Shown: positions 1-12,482, counted from the stretch's first letter. The stretch: DNA of 64,000 bases from Clostridia bacterium (GCA_910575405.1 CAJTER010000017.1:25214-89213); one strand, 5' to 3'. The notes: a model not told the origin generated them from the sequence alone. Numbers and translations are program-made.

Positions 1-640
1 TTTCAATAACTTCATTTGCATAAATAATATTATATCCGCATAGCTGCATATCTGTTCTAATACATGCCTGGACGGATTTGGATGGATCTATATAACCCTC
101 CGCCTGCAGATCATAGGCAAAATTAGCATGTGAGTATTCTCCCTTGCTTGGAATCGAATCCTGATGGCTGTCAAAATGAATCAGTGCGAGCTTTCCATAT
201 TTTTCACTGGCGGCTCTTACCGGTCCATATGGAATCGTATGATCTCCCCCCAGAGTCAGCAGCTTTGCGCCGGAATCTAAAATTTTCTTTGCATGTTCAT
301 AGCTCTTTTCCAACATATATTGTGTCGTCCTTGGACCCATATAATGTCCCACATCGCCATAATCAATAATGTTTGGGCAGATTTCGTCTAGCTCCATATC
401 CCACATATAATTAAAAATGCAAGCCAGCTTTGACATATTGCGGATTCCTCTTGGGCCAAGCCTTGCCCCCGGCCTGTTTGTTACTCCGCAGTCGAAAGGA
501 ACACCCATGATTGCAATATCCACATTTTGCAATTCCCTCGTATGCGGATACCCTCCAAATGTAGAAATGCCTGCATAATGTAAATGGATATCTACATCTT
601 CATAATCTGCTGTAAAATCTGTCACATACTTTTTTCCCAT
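1..640 (-). CDS. Agmatinase-type ureohydrolase (3' end outside window)
   Basis: The first 213 codons of a binuclear manganese ureohydrolase (arginase/agmatinase fold) read leftwards off the window. ATG at 640 follows AGGAGG by a normal spacing, so the start is firm. Visible metal-site motifs are LGGDHT (about residue 125) and HFDSHQD (about residue 150), followed by EYSHANF. In most agmatinases the second motif reads DAHTD and the third SHGT, so this is a diverged subtype; guanidinobutyrase, agmatinase or another guanidino hydrolase are all possible. The family hydrolyses a guanidino group to urea plus an amine. Transcription is monocistronic as far as visible, with a palindrome in its promoter region. 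The missing C-terminus should hold the third metal motif (SxDxDxxDP). Confidence 0.85.
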   Translation of the reverse strand, partial: MGKKYVTDFTADYEDVDIHLHYAGISTFGGYPHTRELQNVDIAIMGVPFDCGVTNRPGARLGPRGIRNMSKLACIFNYMWDMELDEICPNIIDYGDVGHYMGPRTTQYMLEKSYEHAKKILDSGAKLLTLGGDHTIPYGPVRAASEKYGKLALIHFDSHQDSIPSKGEYSHANFAYDLQAEGYIDPSKSVQACIRTDMQLCGYNIIYANEVIE

Positions 641-684
641 TGTTTTTACCTCCTATACGATTTAAGTATTTTGTTTATGGGAAC

Positions 685-715
685 AGGATACGCCTTTGTG
701 CAGCACAAAGGTCAA
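685..715 (-). promoter_or_regulatory. Promoter with embedded palindrome upstream of the ureohydrolase
   Basis: On the minus strand TTGACC (710-715) and TATCCT (685-690) could be -35 and -10 boxes, but the 19-base spacing is long. A perfect 9+1+9 palindrome, CCTTTGTGC-A-GCACAAAGG, occupies 693-711 between them. A repressor or MerR-like activator (which favour 19-base spacers) would fit. The remainder of the gap from 716 to about 900 is AT-rich with no other recognisable element. Confidence 0.5.
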
Positions 716-904
716 TATGTTTTTCTAAATATTTATTAAATTCTTAGTATTTCATCCTTTAATAAGACACTCGTTTTCCACAAATCAAAATAAATGCTTA
801 AAGATAATAATAATTTTGAGAATACCGATCGGCCGTTTTCGATATATTAAGAGACAGCAGCAAAGACATTCGTGACTATTTTAGATTTTGATATTTATAA
901 CAAA

Positions 905-950
905 ACAGAGAATGTACAAAAGTAAAGATTTACTCATATGCATTCTCTGT
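905..950. terminator. Hairpin after the GNAT gene
   Basis: ACAGAGAATG (905-914) pairs with CATTCTCTGT (941-950), and an inner stem AGTAAA/TTTACT (921-934) extends it. On the minus strand it is followed by TTTTGTT, so it probably ends the acetyltransferase transcript. Confidence 0.5.
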
Positions 951-993
951 TTCGTTGAGTAGGTCAACCGTTATCAAGTTCTCCATTTCCCCC

Positions 994-1488
994 TCACCTT
1001 TTATTTAATATATACCGAACTTCTTTCAGTTCCTTCCCCCCAATCCACTCTTTCAGAATTTTCCCGTCAAAACGAAATCCTATTTTTTCATAGAATCGCC
1101 TAGCCCTTTTATTTTCTTTCAGAACCCAAAGGAACACATTCTGATAGCCAAGTTGATAAAGCTTCTCTAAACTTGCCTGAATCAGCTTTTTTCCATACCC
1201 CTTTCCTATATATTCAGGAAGCAAATAAATTGAAATGATTTCCCCATAGCCTTTCATATCTGGCAGACGGGCACTGCAGTAACTGGAGGTCCCGATAATT
1301 TCCCCACTTTTTACTAAAATCAAAGAATAAACCCCAGGTGAATCAATATGCTGCGCCCACTTTCCCTCTGGTATGCTATTAAGATAATCTTGTGGGATTA
1401 TTGTGTTATAGGCATATTTCCAGCTTTCTTCATACACTCTGCTGATATCGAATCTACTGTCTTCTTTTTTTACGAGTCGGATTTCCAT
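994..1488 (-). CDS. GNAT family N-acetyltransferase
   Basis: A 164-residue single-domain acetyltransferase of the GNAT fold, which transfers acetyl from acetyl-CoA to an amine. The acetyl-CoA pyrophosphate loop is visible as LPEYIGKGYGKKL near residues 90-102 (QxxGxG/A type), followed by the usual C-terminal segment NKRARRFYEKIGF near 125-137. ATG at 1488 follows AGGAAGGTG, a good ribosome-binding site. The substrate cannot be read from sequence. The gene stands alone between PFOR and the ureohydrolase, with terminator-like hairpins on both sides. Confidence 0.9.
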   Translation of the reverse strand: MEIRLVKKEDSRFDISRVYEESWKYAYNTIIPQDYLNSIPEGKWAQHIDSPGVYSLILVKSGEIIGTSSYCSARLPDMKGYGEIISIYLLPEYIGKGYGKKLIQASLEKLYQLGYQNVFLWVLKENKRARRFYEKIGFRFDGKILKEWIGGKELKEVRYILNKR

Positions 1489-1536
1489 TCTTTCACCTTC
1501 CTGTTTGTTCCGTTCTATGCACCATGGACTTAAAAT

Positions 1537-1570
1537 AAAGAAACCGCAGCTTTATATGTGCGGTTTCTTT
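1537..1570 (-). terminator. Rho-independent terminator of PFOR
   Basis: A 12-base perfect stem, AAAGAAACCGCA (1537-1548) with TGCGGTTTCTTT (1559-1570) and a 10-base loop. It sits 46 bases past the PFOR stop and is T-rich on the minus-strand exit side. Confidence 0.85.
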
Positions 1571-1615
1571 ACTGGTATTATTGTGTAGAAAGGAGTTTAT
1601 CCTTTATACGCATTT

Positions 1616-5415
<3,800 letters not shown>

Positions 5416-5431
5416 GGAAACATAAATTCAA

Positions 5432-5671
5432 CTAATATTCGTCCCCAACATAAATCTCAAAAATTTCTTCATCCTCCAGTACTTGTAGCAATTGCCCCTT
5501 CTTCTTGAAGCAGGTAAAACCGTGAATCAGCAGCCCCTGTTCTTCAATATAATCAGCCATCTGAGCAAATCCCTCTGCTGCCCCCTCTCCCAAACCGATA
5601 CTTATATAACAATTGAGGCGTGGAAAGGTTACAGTGTTTTCTCCATGAAAAGAAAAACCAGGAGAACTCAC
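5432..5671 (-). CDS. Small hypothetical protein, start uncertain
   Basis: The open frame encodes up to 79 residues with a protein-like second half (helical segment around residues 28-48, then an acidic C-terminus ending EIYVGDEY). I recognise no family. The most upstream start, GTG at 5671, lies inside a tuf terminator hairpin, and its AGGAG abuts the start codon with no spacing, which argues against it. Internal starts such as TTG or ATG near residue 38 are possible. It could be a short peptide, a decayed gene or chance. Confidence 0.3.
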   Translation of the reverse strand: MSSPGFSFHGENTVTFPRLNCYISIGLGEGAAEGFAQMADYIEEQGLLIHGFTCFKKKGQLLQVLEDEEIFEIYVGDEY

Positions 5672-5721
5672 CTCCTGGTTTTTCTTTATTCTATATAAAA
5701 AAGCAGGTCTTCAAACCTGCT
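5653..5721 (-). terminator. Tandem terminators of tuf
   Basis: There are two hairpins in series after the tuf stop. The first, read on the minus strand, is AGCAGGT/ACCTGCT (5702-5708 with 5715-5721) followed by a run of T. The second is a perfect 12-base stem, AAAAACCAGGAG (5653-5664) with CTCCTGGTTTTT (5672-5683). Doubled terminators suit a very highly expressed gene. Confidence 0.85.
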
Positions 5722-5746
5722 CTTTTTATTTTAATCTTTCGTTTGA

Positions 5747-6940
5747 TTACTCGATGATTTCAGATACAACGCCGGAACCTACGGTTCTTCCGCCTTCTCT
5801 GATAGCGAATCTCAGTCCTTCTTCGATGGCGATCGGAGTGATCAGTTCAATGGTCATGGTGATGTTGTCTCCAGGCATGCACATTTCTGTACCTTCTGGT
5901 AACTGCAGATCTCCTGTTACGTCTGTTGTTCTGAAGTAGAACTGCGGTCTGTATCCGTTGAAGAACGGTGTGTGTCTTCCGCCTTCTTCCTTCTTCAGTA
6001 CATATACTTCGCCCTTGAACTTTGTATGCGGGTTGATGGTTCCCGGTGCTGCCAGTACCTGGCCTCTTTCGATTTCATCTCTCTGCACACCTCTCAGCAG
6101 TGCTCCGATGTTGTCTCCGGTTTCTGCCTGATCCAGCAGCTTTCTGAACATTTCGATTCCCGTTACAACGACCTTTCTTCTCTCTTCGGTCAGTCCTACG
6201 ATCTCGACTTCTTCTCCTACCTTCAGGCTTCCTCTTTCTACTCTTCCGGTTGCTACGGTTCCACGGCCTGTGATGGAGAATACGTCCTCTACTGGCATAA
6301 TGAATGGTTTGTCATTGTCTCTTTCCGGTTCCGGAATGTAGCTGTCTACTGCTTCAAACAGTTCTACGATCTTGTCTCCCCACTGGCTTGCCGGATCTTC
6401 CAGTGCACCCAGCGCGGATCCACGGATGATCGGTGTGTCGTCTCCTGGAAATTCGTATTCGTCCAGCAGTTCTCTTACTTCCATTTCTACCAGATCCAGC
6501 AGTTCTTCGTCATCTACCATGTCGCACTTGTTGAGGAATACGATGATATATGGTACGCCTACCTGTCTGGACAGCAGGATGTGTTCTCTTGTCTGCGGCA
6601 TCGGTCCATCTGTTGCTGCTACTACCAAGATTGCTCCGTCCATCTGAGCAGCTCCTGTGATCATGTTCTTTACATAGTCAGCATGTCCCGGGCAGTCTAC
6701 GTGTGCGTAGTGTCTGTTTGGAGTTTCATACTCTACGTGAGCAGTAGCGATGGTGATTCCTCTTTCTTTTTCTTCTGGAGCCTTATCGATCTGGTCGAAT
6801 GCTACCTTCTCACCCAGCTGGTATCTCTGCTGCAGGGTCGTTGTGATTGCTGCAGTCAGGGTTGTCTTACCATGGTCTACGTGGCCGATGGTTCCGATAT
6901 TAATATGCGGTTTGGTTCTTTCAAACTTCTGTTTTGCCAT
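5747..6940 (-). CDS. tuf: Translation elongation factor Tu
   Basis: EF-Tu (397 residues, standard length) carries aminoacyl-tRNA to the ribosome as a GTP complex. The G motifs are all present: GHVDHGKT (about 18-25), DCPGH (about 80), NKCD (about 135) and RGSAL (about 172), followed by the two beta-barrel domains. The C-terminus ends in the normal [15 protein letters not shown] at 6940 has GGGAGG upstream. It is transcribed together with tRNA-Thr from one strong promoter and is not in the usual rpsL-rpsG-fusA operon. Confidence 0.98.
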   Translation of the reverse strand: MAKQKFERTKPHINIGTIGHVDHGKTTLTAAITTTLQQRYQLGEKVAFDQIDKAPEEKERGITIATAHVEYETPNRHYAHVDCPGHADYVKNMITGAAQMDGAILVVAATDGPMPQTREHILLSRQVGVPYIIVFLNKCDMVDDEELLDLVEMEVRELLDEYEFPGDDTPIIRGSALGALEDPASQWGDKIVELFEAVDSYIPEPERDNDKPFIMPVEDVFSITGRGTVATGRVERGSLKVGEEVEIVGLTEERRKVVVTGIEMFRKLLDQAETGDNIGALLRGVQRDEIERGQVLAAPGTINPHTKFKGEVYVLKKEEGGRHTPFFNGYRPQFYFRTTDVTGDLQLPEGTEMCMPGDNITMTIELITPIAIEEGLRFAIREGGRTVGSGVVSEIIE

Positions 6941-6983
6941 TTTGTATGTTCCTCCCTATACTATGTTTATTCACTCAAAAAAT

Positions 6984-7060
<77 letters not shown>

Positions 7061-7075
7061 ACGCTGACAAGATTA

Positions 7076-7104
7076 ATATTACTATATTTTGTCCACCGTG
7101 TCAA
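7076..7104 (-). promoter_or_regulatory. Promoter of tRNA-Thr-tuf
   Basis: TTGACA (7099-7104), 17-base spacer, TAATAT (7076-7081), about 10 bases before the tRNA: a near-consensus vegetative promoter. A 10-base perfect inverted repeat, ATTTTGTCCA/TGGACAAAAT (7086-7095 and 7114-7123), encloses the -35 box. It could be an operator or a weak sigH terminator. Confidence 0.8.
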
Positions 7105-7137
7105 CAAGATAAATGGACAAAATTTCATTTTTTATTA

Positions 7138-7743
7138 TCATAAATATGTTAAAATTTTTCGTTTTGTCCTCTGAATTGCGTTATCAACTGCTTTTGCACT
7201 TTTTCCCAGCGATTTAGCAATCTCTTTATAGTCCTTTCCCTGCAGGTATTCGCTCCATACCTGCATTTCAAAAGGGCTGAAAATTTTCCCCTCATTTGTG
7301 AGGATCGTTTCCACTACATCTTTGATCATCAGCTGAGTTTCTGGCTCTGAATTGCTGTCTGAGCGCAGCGTCTCCTCCAGTGTGGATTCTGTATCTTCAT
7401 CTGACAGCGGCCTGTTTAAAGATATGGAAGTGTTGAGGGGTGAGTGTTTTCTGCGGCTTGCCAGCTTGATAGCCGTAATAATCTGCCGGTTTACGCACAA
7501 TTCCGCAAAGGTTCCAAAGGCAGCGTCCATCTGACTCCGATAGCTTCTGATGGCTTTAAAGAGTCCGATCATCCCCTCCTGCATCACATCATCGCCGTCC
7601 GCGCCCGCAATAAAATACAGCTGAGCCCGCCTGCGCACCATGCTTTTATATTTCCGTATCAAATATTCTTCCGCTTCCAGCTGTCCTGCCTGAGCCTTTT
7701 GCACCAGCTGTTCATCCGTCAGCTTATCGTAGCACTTGTCCAT
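7138..7743 (-). CDS. sigH: RNA polymerase sigma factor SigH (Spo0H-type)
   Basis: A 201-residue sigma-70 family factor. Region 2 is visible around residues 30-90 (YLIRKYKSMVRRRAQLYF, GADGDDVMQEGMIGLFKAIR, then FAELCVNRQIITAIK). Region 4 is at the C-terminus (EYLQGKDYKEIAKSLGKSAK...NAIQRTKRK). This matches Spo0H, which in bacilli and clostridia drives early sporulation and transition-phase genes. The frame opens at 7764, but AGGTGG upstream favours the ATG at 7743 (or the GTG one codon earlier). It overlaps the end of rlmB by 20 bases, as in the conserved Bacillus neighbourhood, so it is probably translationally coupled. Confidence 0.93.
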   Translation of the reverse strand: MDKCYDKLTDEQLVQKAQAGQLEAEEYLIRKYKSMVRRRAQLYFIAGADGDDVMQEGMIGLFKAIRSYRSQMDAAFGTFAELCVNRQIITAIKLASRRKHSPLNTSISLNRPLSDEDTESTLEETLRSDSNSEPETQLMIKDVVETILTNEGKIFSPFEMQVWSEYLQGKDYKEIAKSLGKSAKAVDNAIQRTKRKILTYL

Positions 7744-8464
7744 CACGCTGCCTAACCACCTCATACATTAAAATTGCTGCTGCATTGGATGCATTGAGAG
7801 AAGTAATCTTCCCTTTCATAGGAATGGATACAGAAAAATCACATTTTTCCCGAACCAATCTGCTGATTCCGCTGCCTTCACCGCCAATAACAACTGCCAG
7901 ACTTCCGGTCAAATCCTGTTTGGTATAGGTTTGTCCATCCATATCACAGGCTGCGATCCACACGCCCCGCTTCTTCAGCTCATCTACTGCCTGTCCGATG
8001 TTAGAAACCTTCGCGCAAAGCATATGTTCAATTGCCCCGGCAGATGCCTTTGCCACTGTTTCAGTCAGCCCTGCGGATCGCCTCTTTGGAATGATCACCC
8101 CGTGGACACCGCTGCACTCCCCAGTCCGCATAATGGCCCCCAGGTTGTGAGGGTCTTCAAGACCATCCAGTACAAAGATAAAGGGATCTTCTCCCCGTTC
8201 CTCTGCCCTGCGTAGGATATCCTCTACTGTGCAGTATTGATAAGGCGAAACCCTGGCAACGACTCCCTGATGGTTTTTTCCTCCCGCAATGCGGTCAAGA
8301 CCTGGCTTTTCACTGTATTGAACCGGGATTTTCTTATCCCTTGCCATACCCAGGATTTTTTTTACCGAACCTTCCAGCCCTTTGCCAACTATCAGCTTTT
8401 CGATTTCTCTGTCGCTTTTCAGAGCTTCTATAACTGCATTCCTGCCTATAATGGTATCTGCCAT
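7724..8464 (-). CDS. rlmB: 23S rRNA (guanosine-2'-O-) methyltransferase RlmB, SpoU/TrmH family
   Basis: A 246-residue SPOUT-class methyltransferase that ribose-methylates G2251 in the 23S rRNA peptidyl-transferase loop. It has an N-terminal L30-like substrate domain (to about 75). The knot domain follows with LDGLEDPHNLGAIMRT (about 103-118), IPKRRSAGLT, and the cofactor loop VIGGEGSGISRLV near 195-207. The frame opens 15 bases further up, but GAGAGGA precedes the ATG at 8464. The start is 1 base after the folA stop, consistent with coupled translation. Confidence 0.93.
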   Translation of the reverse strand: MADTIIGRNAVIEALKSDREIEKLIVGKGLEGSVKKILGMARDKKIPVQYSEKPGLDRIAGGKNHQGVVARVSPYQYCTVEDILRRAEERGEDPFIFVLDGLEDPHNLGAIMRTGECSGVHGVIIPKRRSAGLTETVAKASAGAIEHMLCAKVSNIGQAVDELKKRGVWIAACDMDGQTYTKQDLTGSLAVVIGGEGSGISRLVREKCDFSVSIPMKGKITSLNASNAAAILMYEVVRQRDGQVLR

Positions 8465-8465
8465 T

Positions 8466-8951
8466 TTATTTCCTCTCATATTTAAAGAACTGATATCTTA
8501 CACCGTTTTCTTCTTGAATATCGCTTTGCCATGTGATCGCTAACCCGTCTCTTTTGTCCAAATTGGGGAAACTGCGATCCGCTGGATAGGCCTCGTAGAT
8601 CTTCGTCACATAAAAGGTATCGCATTCTTCTAAAAACTGTCTGTATACCTGTTCGCCGCCGGAGATAAAAATATCGCCTGTGTCTCCTTTGAGAGTCTGG
8701 AGCAGTTCCTCTTTTGAATGGCAGACCATGCAGCCTGCGGGAGCATAGTCCTTCTGCTTTGTTAAAATGATATTCCGTCTTCCGGGAAGGGGCTTTCCCC
8801 CTGGGAAGGATTCCAGAGTTTTTCTGCCAATGACAACGGTCTTTCCGTAAGTCCGTTCTTTAAAATACTTCAGATCGCCGGGCAGGTAGACCAAAAGCCC
8901 GCCATCCCGTCCGATGTTCCAGTTCTCGTCTACAACTACAATGGTGTTCAT
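8466..8951 (-). CDS. folA: Dihydrofolate reductase
   Basis: Reduces dihydrofolate to tetrahydrofolate with NADPH, regenerating the cofactor used by the adjacent thymidylate synthase. It has 161 residues, a normal length. GRKTLESFPGGKPLPGRRN (about 43-61) and IFISGGEQVYRQF (about 91-103) are the NADPH-binding motifs. The catalytic acid is the D of LPGDLKYF. The usual LPW segment before it reads LVY, so the conserved active-site tryptophan is replaced by tyrosine. ATG at 8951 follows GGAGGAAC; an in-frame GTG nine codons earlier overlaps the thyA end and is rejected. thyA-folA are adjacent, as in many genomes. Confidence 0.93.
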   Translation of the reverse strand: MNTIVVVDENWNIGRDGGLLVYLPGDLKYFKERTYGKTVVIGRKTLESFPGGKPLPGRRNIILTKQKDYAPAGCMVCHSKEELLQTLKGDTGDIFISGGEQVYRQFLEECDTFYVTKIYEAYPADRSFPNLDKRDGLAITWQSDIQEENGVRYQFFKYERK

Positions 8952-8977
8952 CTTTGTTCCTCCTGCAGCCTGCCGCA

Positions 8978-9808
8978 CTAAATTGCAACTGGTATATTTT
9001 TGATCTGAGGATTCTTTTCGTAGTTCTCGACTTTCATATCCTCTACTGTAAATTCGTAAAAATCTTTCACATCCGGATTAATGGAAAACCTGGGCGCCGG
9101 ATACTGAGGCCGCTGGATTAATTCCTTTATGACAGGAATGTGCCGGTCGTAAATGTGGGCGTCTGCAATAACGTGCACCAGCTCTCCCGGCTTCAGTCCG
9201 CAGACCTGAGCAAGAAGGTAAACCAGCACCGAATACTGAACTACGTTCCAGTTGTTTGCCGTCAGGATATCCTGGGATCTCTGATTTAATACTGCGTTGA
9301 GCCGATCCCCCGTTACATTGAAGGTTACACTGTAGGCACATGGCTCAAGACCCATTTCCATCAGATCCGAAAAATTATAAAGATTGGTCATAATCCTTCT
9401 GGAATAAGGGGTATTTTTCAGCTGCCAGATTACGTTGTCCACCTGATCCATTTCCCCATGGGGAAATTTGTATTTCACTCCCAGCTGATAGCCGTATGCT
9501 TTTCCAATGGAGCCGCTTTCATCCGCCCATTGATCCCAGATGCGGCTGTTTAGATCCTGAATGTTATTGGACTTTTTCTGCCAGATCCAGAGCATTTCGT
9601 CGACTGCTGACTTGATGGCTGTTGGGCGCAAAGTCAGAGCCGGAAACTCCTCCTGCAGATCGTAGCGGTTTACGATGCCGAATCGTTTGATGGTGTGGGC
9701 AGGCGTCCCGTCATCCCACTTTGCCCGTACTTTCTGGCCTTCCGAAGAAAAGCCGTTTTCCAATATATCTTCACACATGGTGACAAACAGTTTATCTGCT
9801 TTGCTCAT
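8978..9808 (-). CDS. thyA: Thymidylate synthase (ThyA)
   Basis: Methylates dUMP to dTMP using methylene-tetrahydrofolate. It has 276 residues. The catalytic cysteine is in EPCAYSVTF (about residue 156). The phosphate-binding QRSQDIL follows near 177 and AHIYDRH near 219. The histidine that follows the nucleophile in E. coli ThyA (PCH) is alanine here, a variant I associate with the B. subtilis ThyA branch. GGAGAG precedes the ATG. It is upstream of folA, and its stop lies 26 bases before the folA start. Confidence 0.95.
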   Translation of the reverse strand: MSKADKLFVTMCEDILENGFSSEGQKVRAKWDDGTPAHTIKRFGIVNRYDLQEEFPALTLRPTAIKSAVDEMLWIWQKKSNNIQDLNSRIWDQWADESGSIGKAYGYQLGVKYKFPHGEMDQVDNVIWQLKNTPYSRRIMTNLYNFSDLMEMGLEPCAYSVTFNVTGDRLNAVLNQRSQDILTANNWNVVQYSVLVYLLAQVCGLKPGELVHVIADAHIYDRHIPVIKELIQRPQYPAPRFSINPDVKDFYEFTVEDMKVENYEKNPQIKNIPVAI

Positions 9809-9821
9809 GGTCTCTCCTATC

Positions 9822-10040
9822 TTATCTTAAGATCACGTATTTTATAAAAATTCCAATCAATCCCAGCACAATAACGACAATATAGGTTTTCTCCCTGTAA
9901 GTCAGGTTTTTCAGGCCCTTAGAGCGTTCCTCCTCTGACTGGCGCTGCTGATTTTCCGCGGAATATGCTTTGTTGGTCTTATAATAATCCGCAAACATAT
10001 CCCTCGCTTTATTGCGGACCTTTTTCTTTTTCTTTGCCAT
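9822..10040 (-). CDS. Small single-pass membrane protein, function unknown
   Basis: A 72-residue protein with a very basic N-terminus (MAKKKKKVRNKARD), a polar helix with a QQRQSEEER stretch, and one membrane span near residues 52-70 (YIVVIVLGLIGIFIKYVIL). Few charges follow the span, so it looks tail-anchored with a cytoplasmic basic head. I do not recognise the family. GGAGC lies 7 bases before the ATG. It sits 3 bases after mrnC and 13 before thyA, clearly inside the operon, where bacilli carry yacP. Confidence 0.7.
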   Translation of the reverse strand: MAKKKKKVRNKARDMFADYYKTNKAYSAENQQRQSEEERSKGLKNLTYREKTYIVVIVLGLIGIFIKYVILR

Positions 10041-10043
10041 ATG

Positions 10044-10439
10044 TTATGCTCCATTTTGATTGATAACAGCAATTGCACGATCCATGAACCAATGGAGCCG
10101 CTCCTGATTTTCCGTCAGATAAAGATACCCGATGAAGGCTTCAAAAGCGGTTGCCAGTTTGTAGGTTACTGGATGGGTGTGCCTTGGCTTTGAAGTAATT
10201 CTGCGGTTTCTTGCGCGCCGCACCAGCGCCTGTTCTTCTTCAGAAAGCTCTGGCATCAGCTTTTTCATGGCCATAGCCTGACCTTCAGCCCTGACAAAGC
10301 GGACGGCTATCTGGTGCAGCCGATCCGCATTATATTGCCCTGTCTCCATAATAAATTCCCGTACAGCAACCTCGTAGACAGCATCCCCCAGGTATGCCAG
10401 TGCTGTTGTATTGATATTTTTTACTTCCTGATAATTCAT
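10044..10439 (-). CDS. mrnC: Mini-ribonuclease 3 (Mini-III)
   Basis: A 131-residue RNase III catalytic domain without a dsRNA-binding domain; in B. subtilis Mini-III matures 23S rRNA ends. The signature ALAYLGDAVYEVAVREF at about 12-28 holds the first metal-binding Asp, and ATAFEAFIGYLYL near 104-116 holds the second acidic pair. The start overlaps the cysS stop by 4 bases (ATGA type), the same cysS-mrnC order as in bacilli. Confidence 0.93.
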   Translation of the reverse strand: MNYQEVKNINTTALAYLGDAVYEVAVREFIMETGQYNADRLHQIAVRFVRAEGQAMAMKKLMPELSEEEQALVRRARNRRITSKPRHTHPVTYKLATAFEAFIGYLYLTENQERLHWFMDRAIAVINQNGA

Positions 10440-11836
10440 TCCTTTATAATCTGCACTCCCTGAGGTGTATCCTTTAGTGTGATTCCCTTCTCTTTCAGAA
10501 GATCACGGATTTCGTCTGCTCTGGCAAAATTTTTGGCTTTTCTCGCTTCCTGGCGTTCATCTACCAGAGCCTGGATTTCATCGTCAATGCCACCGTCCCC
10601 TTCTTCCTGCTGCAAAAGTCCCAGAACAGTCGTCAGCTCCATAAGGGACTCCAAGGATTTTTCGGCAAATTCTTTGCTTGCCCCATCCTTCACTGCCGTG
10701 TTGATGGCGGTAATCAGTTCAAAGACTGCGGAAATGGCGTCTGCTGTATTCAGGTCATCCTCCATTGCCTGAATAAATTCCTGTCTATATTTATCATAGC
10801 CCTCCAGAGCTTTTGTTTCTTCTTGTGTCATGGTTCCCTGGCAGGTGCTGATTAAATGTTTTAAGGTTCCCTGGGCATTCTGCATTCTCGCAAGGCCGTT
10901 CTTTGCCTGTTCCATCAGGCTGTCGCTGAAGTTAATGGGGTTTCTGTAGTGGCCTGAGAGGAGGAAAAAGCGGATGACCTCGCCGCCGTAGCTTTTCAGA
11001 ATATCCCTTACGGTAAAGAAGTTCCCCTTCGATTTGGACATTTTTTCATTGTCAATGGTAATATATCCGTTATGCATCCAGTAGTTGGCAAACTGCTTGC
11101 CGCTGTGGGCTTCTGACTGGGCGACTTCGTTTTCGTGGTGAGGGAAGGTCAGATCCTGCCCGCCTGCGTGAATGTCAATAGTATCTCCCAGGTAGCGCTT
11201 TGACATGGTGGAGCATTCGATATGCCAGCCTGGACGGCCCAGTCCCCATGGAGACTCCCAGGCGATTTCATCTTCCGTTTTTCTGGCTTTCCACAGGGCA
11301 AAGTCCAGTGGATCCCGCTTTTTCTCACCAATCTCAATACGTGCGCCCGATTCCAGATCTTCGATATTCTGACCGGACAGCTTTCCATAGTCCTTGAAAG
11401 TTCTGGTGCTGTAATAAACGTCGCCTTCCACTTCATATGCGTATCCCAAGTCGATGAGATCCTTTACAAAGGAAATGATCTCGTTCATGTTTTCTGTAAC
11501 TTTGGGATGAACCGTAGCTTTTTTTACATTGAGAGCTGCCGCATCTTTATAATATTCTTCAATATATTTTTCACTGACTTCCCCTGCGGAAACCCCTTCT
11601 TCTCTCGCTTTGTTAATGATCTTGTCGTCCACATCCGTAAAATTCTGGACAAACTTTACATTATTGCCTCTGTACTCCAGATATTTTCTCAGAGTGTCAA
11701 AGACTACAAAAGGTCTGGCGTTTCCGATATGAAAATAATTGTACACAGTAGGGCCGCAGACATAGATTTTGATCTCATCTTTATCAATTGGCACAAATTC
11801 TTCTTTTTTTCTCGTCAGTGTATTATAAATCTTCAT
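10436..11836 (-). CDS. cysS: Cysteinyl-tRNA synthetase
   Basis: Class I synthetase charging tRNA-Cys, 466 residues. The HIGH-type motif is [11 protein letters not shown] near residues 37-47, KMSKSKGN is near 266-273, and the zinc ligands are in CGPTVYN (first Cys about 28) and [14 protein letters not shown] precedes the ATG. The start overlaps the end of cysE by 14 bases, so serine acetylation and cysteine charging are co-expressed, as in B. subtilis. Confidence 0.97.
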   Translation of the reverse strand: MKIYNTLTRKKEEFVPIDKDEIKIYVCGPTVYNYFHIGNARPFVVFDTLRKYLEYRGNNVKFVQNFTDVDDKIINKAREEGVSAGEVSEKYIEEYYKDAAALNVKKATVHPKVTENMNEIISFVKDLIDLGYAYEVEGDVYYSTRTFKDYGKLSGQNIEDLESGARIEIGEKKRDPLDFALWKARKTEDEIAWESPWGLGRPGWHIECSTMSKRYLGDTIDIHAGGQDLTFPHHENEVAQSEAHSGKQFANYWMHNGYITIDNEKMSKSKGNFFTVRDILKSYGGEVIRFFLLSGHYRNPINFSDSLMEQAKNGLARMQNAQGTLKHLISTCQGTMTQEETKALEGYDKYRQEFIQAMEDDLNTADAISAVFELITAINTAVKDGASKEFAEKSLESLMELTTVLGLLQQEEGDGGIDDEIQALVDERQEARKAKNFARADEIRDLLKEKGITLKDTPQGVQIIKE

Positions 11837-12482
11837 CTTCGTTTCCTTTCTCCTTCTCCCTTAATCTATTTTCAAGCATTACTACGCGCCTGCGCAGGCA
11901 TTCCAGCTCAACGGCAATCGGATCTGGCAGATCCACCTGATTCAGGTCCTCATTCGTAGGCTTACTCCGTTTTACAATGGTCCCCGGTATTCCTACAACT
12001 GTGCAGCCATCCGGAATTTCTTTCAGCACAACAGAGCCTGCGCCGATTTTTACATCATTGCCCACCTTGAAAGGCCCCAGCACTTTTGCGCCGGAGCTGA
12101 CGATGACCCGATCTCCGATGGTGGGATGGCGCTTGCCTACATCCTTTCCAGTTCCTCCCAGCGTAACGCCCTGATAAATGGTCACATCATCGCCAATTTC
12201 TGTTGTTTCACCAATAACCACAGCCATACCATGATCGATAAAACACCGTCTTCCTATTGTCGCGCCTGGATGAATTTCAATTCCAGTAAACCATCTTGTC
12301 ATTTGAGATATGATTCTGGCAAGCAGTTTCAGATGGTGCTTGTAACACCAATGAGCCGGCTTGTGCCAGATAAGAGACCATACGCCCGGATAACACAAAA
12401 GCACCTCAAAGCCGTTTCTTGCAGCCGGGTCTTTTTTCAACACGGTTTGTATGTCTTCTCGTATTGCTTTAAAAAATGCCAT
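11823..12482 (-). CDS. cysE: Serine O-acetyltransferase (EpsC/CysE type)
   Basis: Acetylates L-serine, the first committed step of cysteine synthesis. It has 219 residues. The left-handed beta-helix hexapeptide region runs from about 68 ([19 protein letters not shown]) to 160 with the active-site sequences [15 protein letters not shown] and HPTIGDRV. The frame opens 192 bases further up, through a hairpin. [14 protein letters not shown] aligns with the normal N-terminus and has AAAAGGG just before it, so ATG 12482 is chosen over ATG 12503. The C-terminal 40 residues form a charged helix beyond the usual end. Confidence 0.93.
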   Translation of the reverse strand: MAFFKAIREDIQTVLKKDPAARNGFEVLLCYPGVWSLIWHKPAHWCYKHHLKLLARIISQMTRWFTGIEIHPGATIGRRCFIDHGMAVVIGETTEIGDDVTIYQGVTLGGTGKDVGKRHPTIGDRVIVSSGAKVLGPFKVGNDVKIGAGSVVLKEIPDGCTVVGIPGTIVKRSKPTNEDLNQVDLPDPIAVELECLRRRVVMLENRLREKEKGNEDEDL

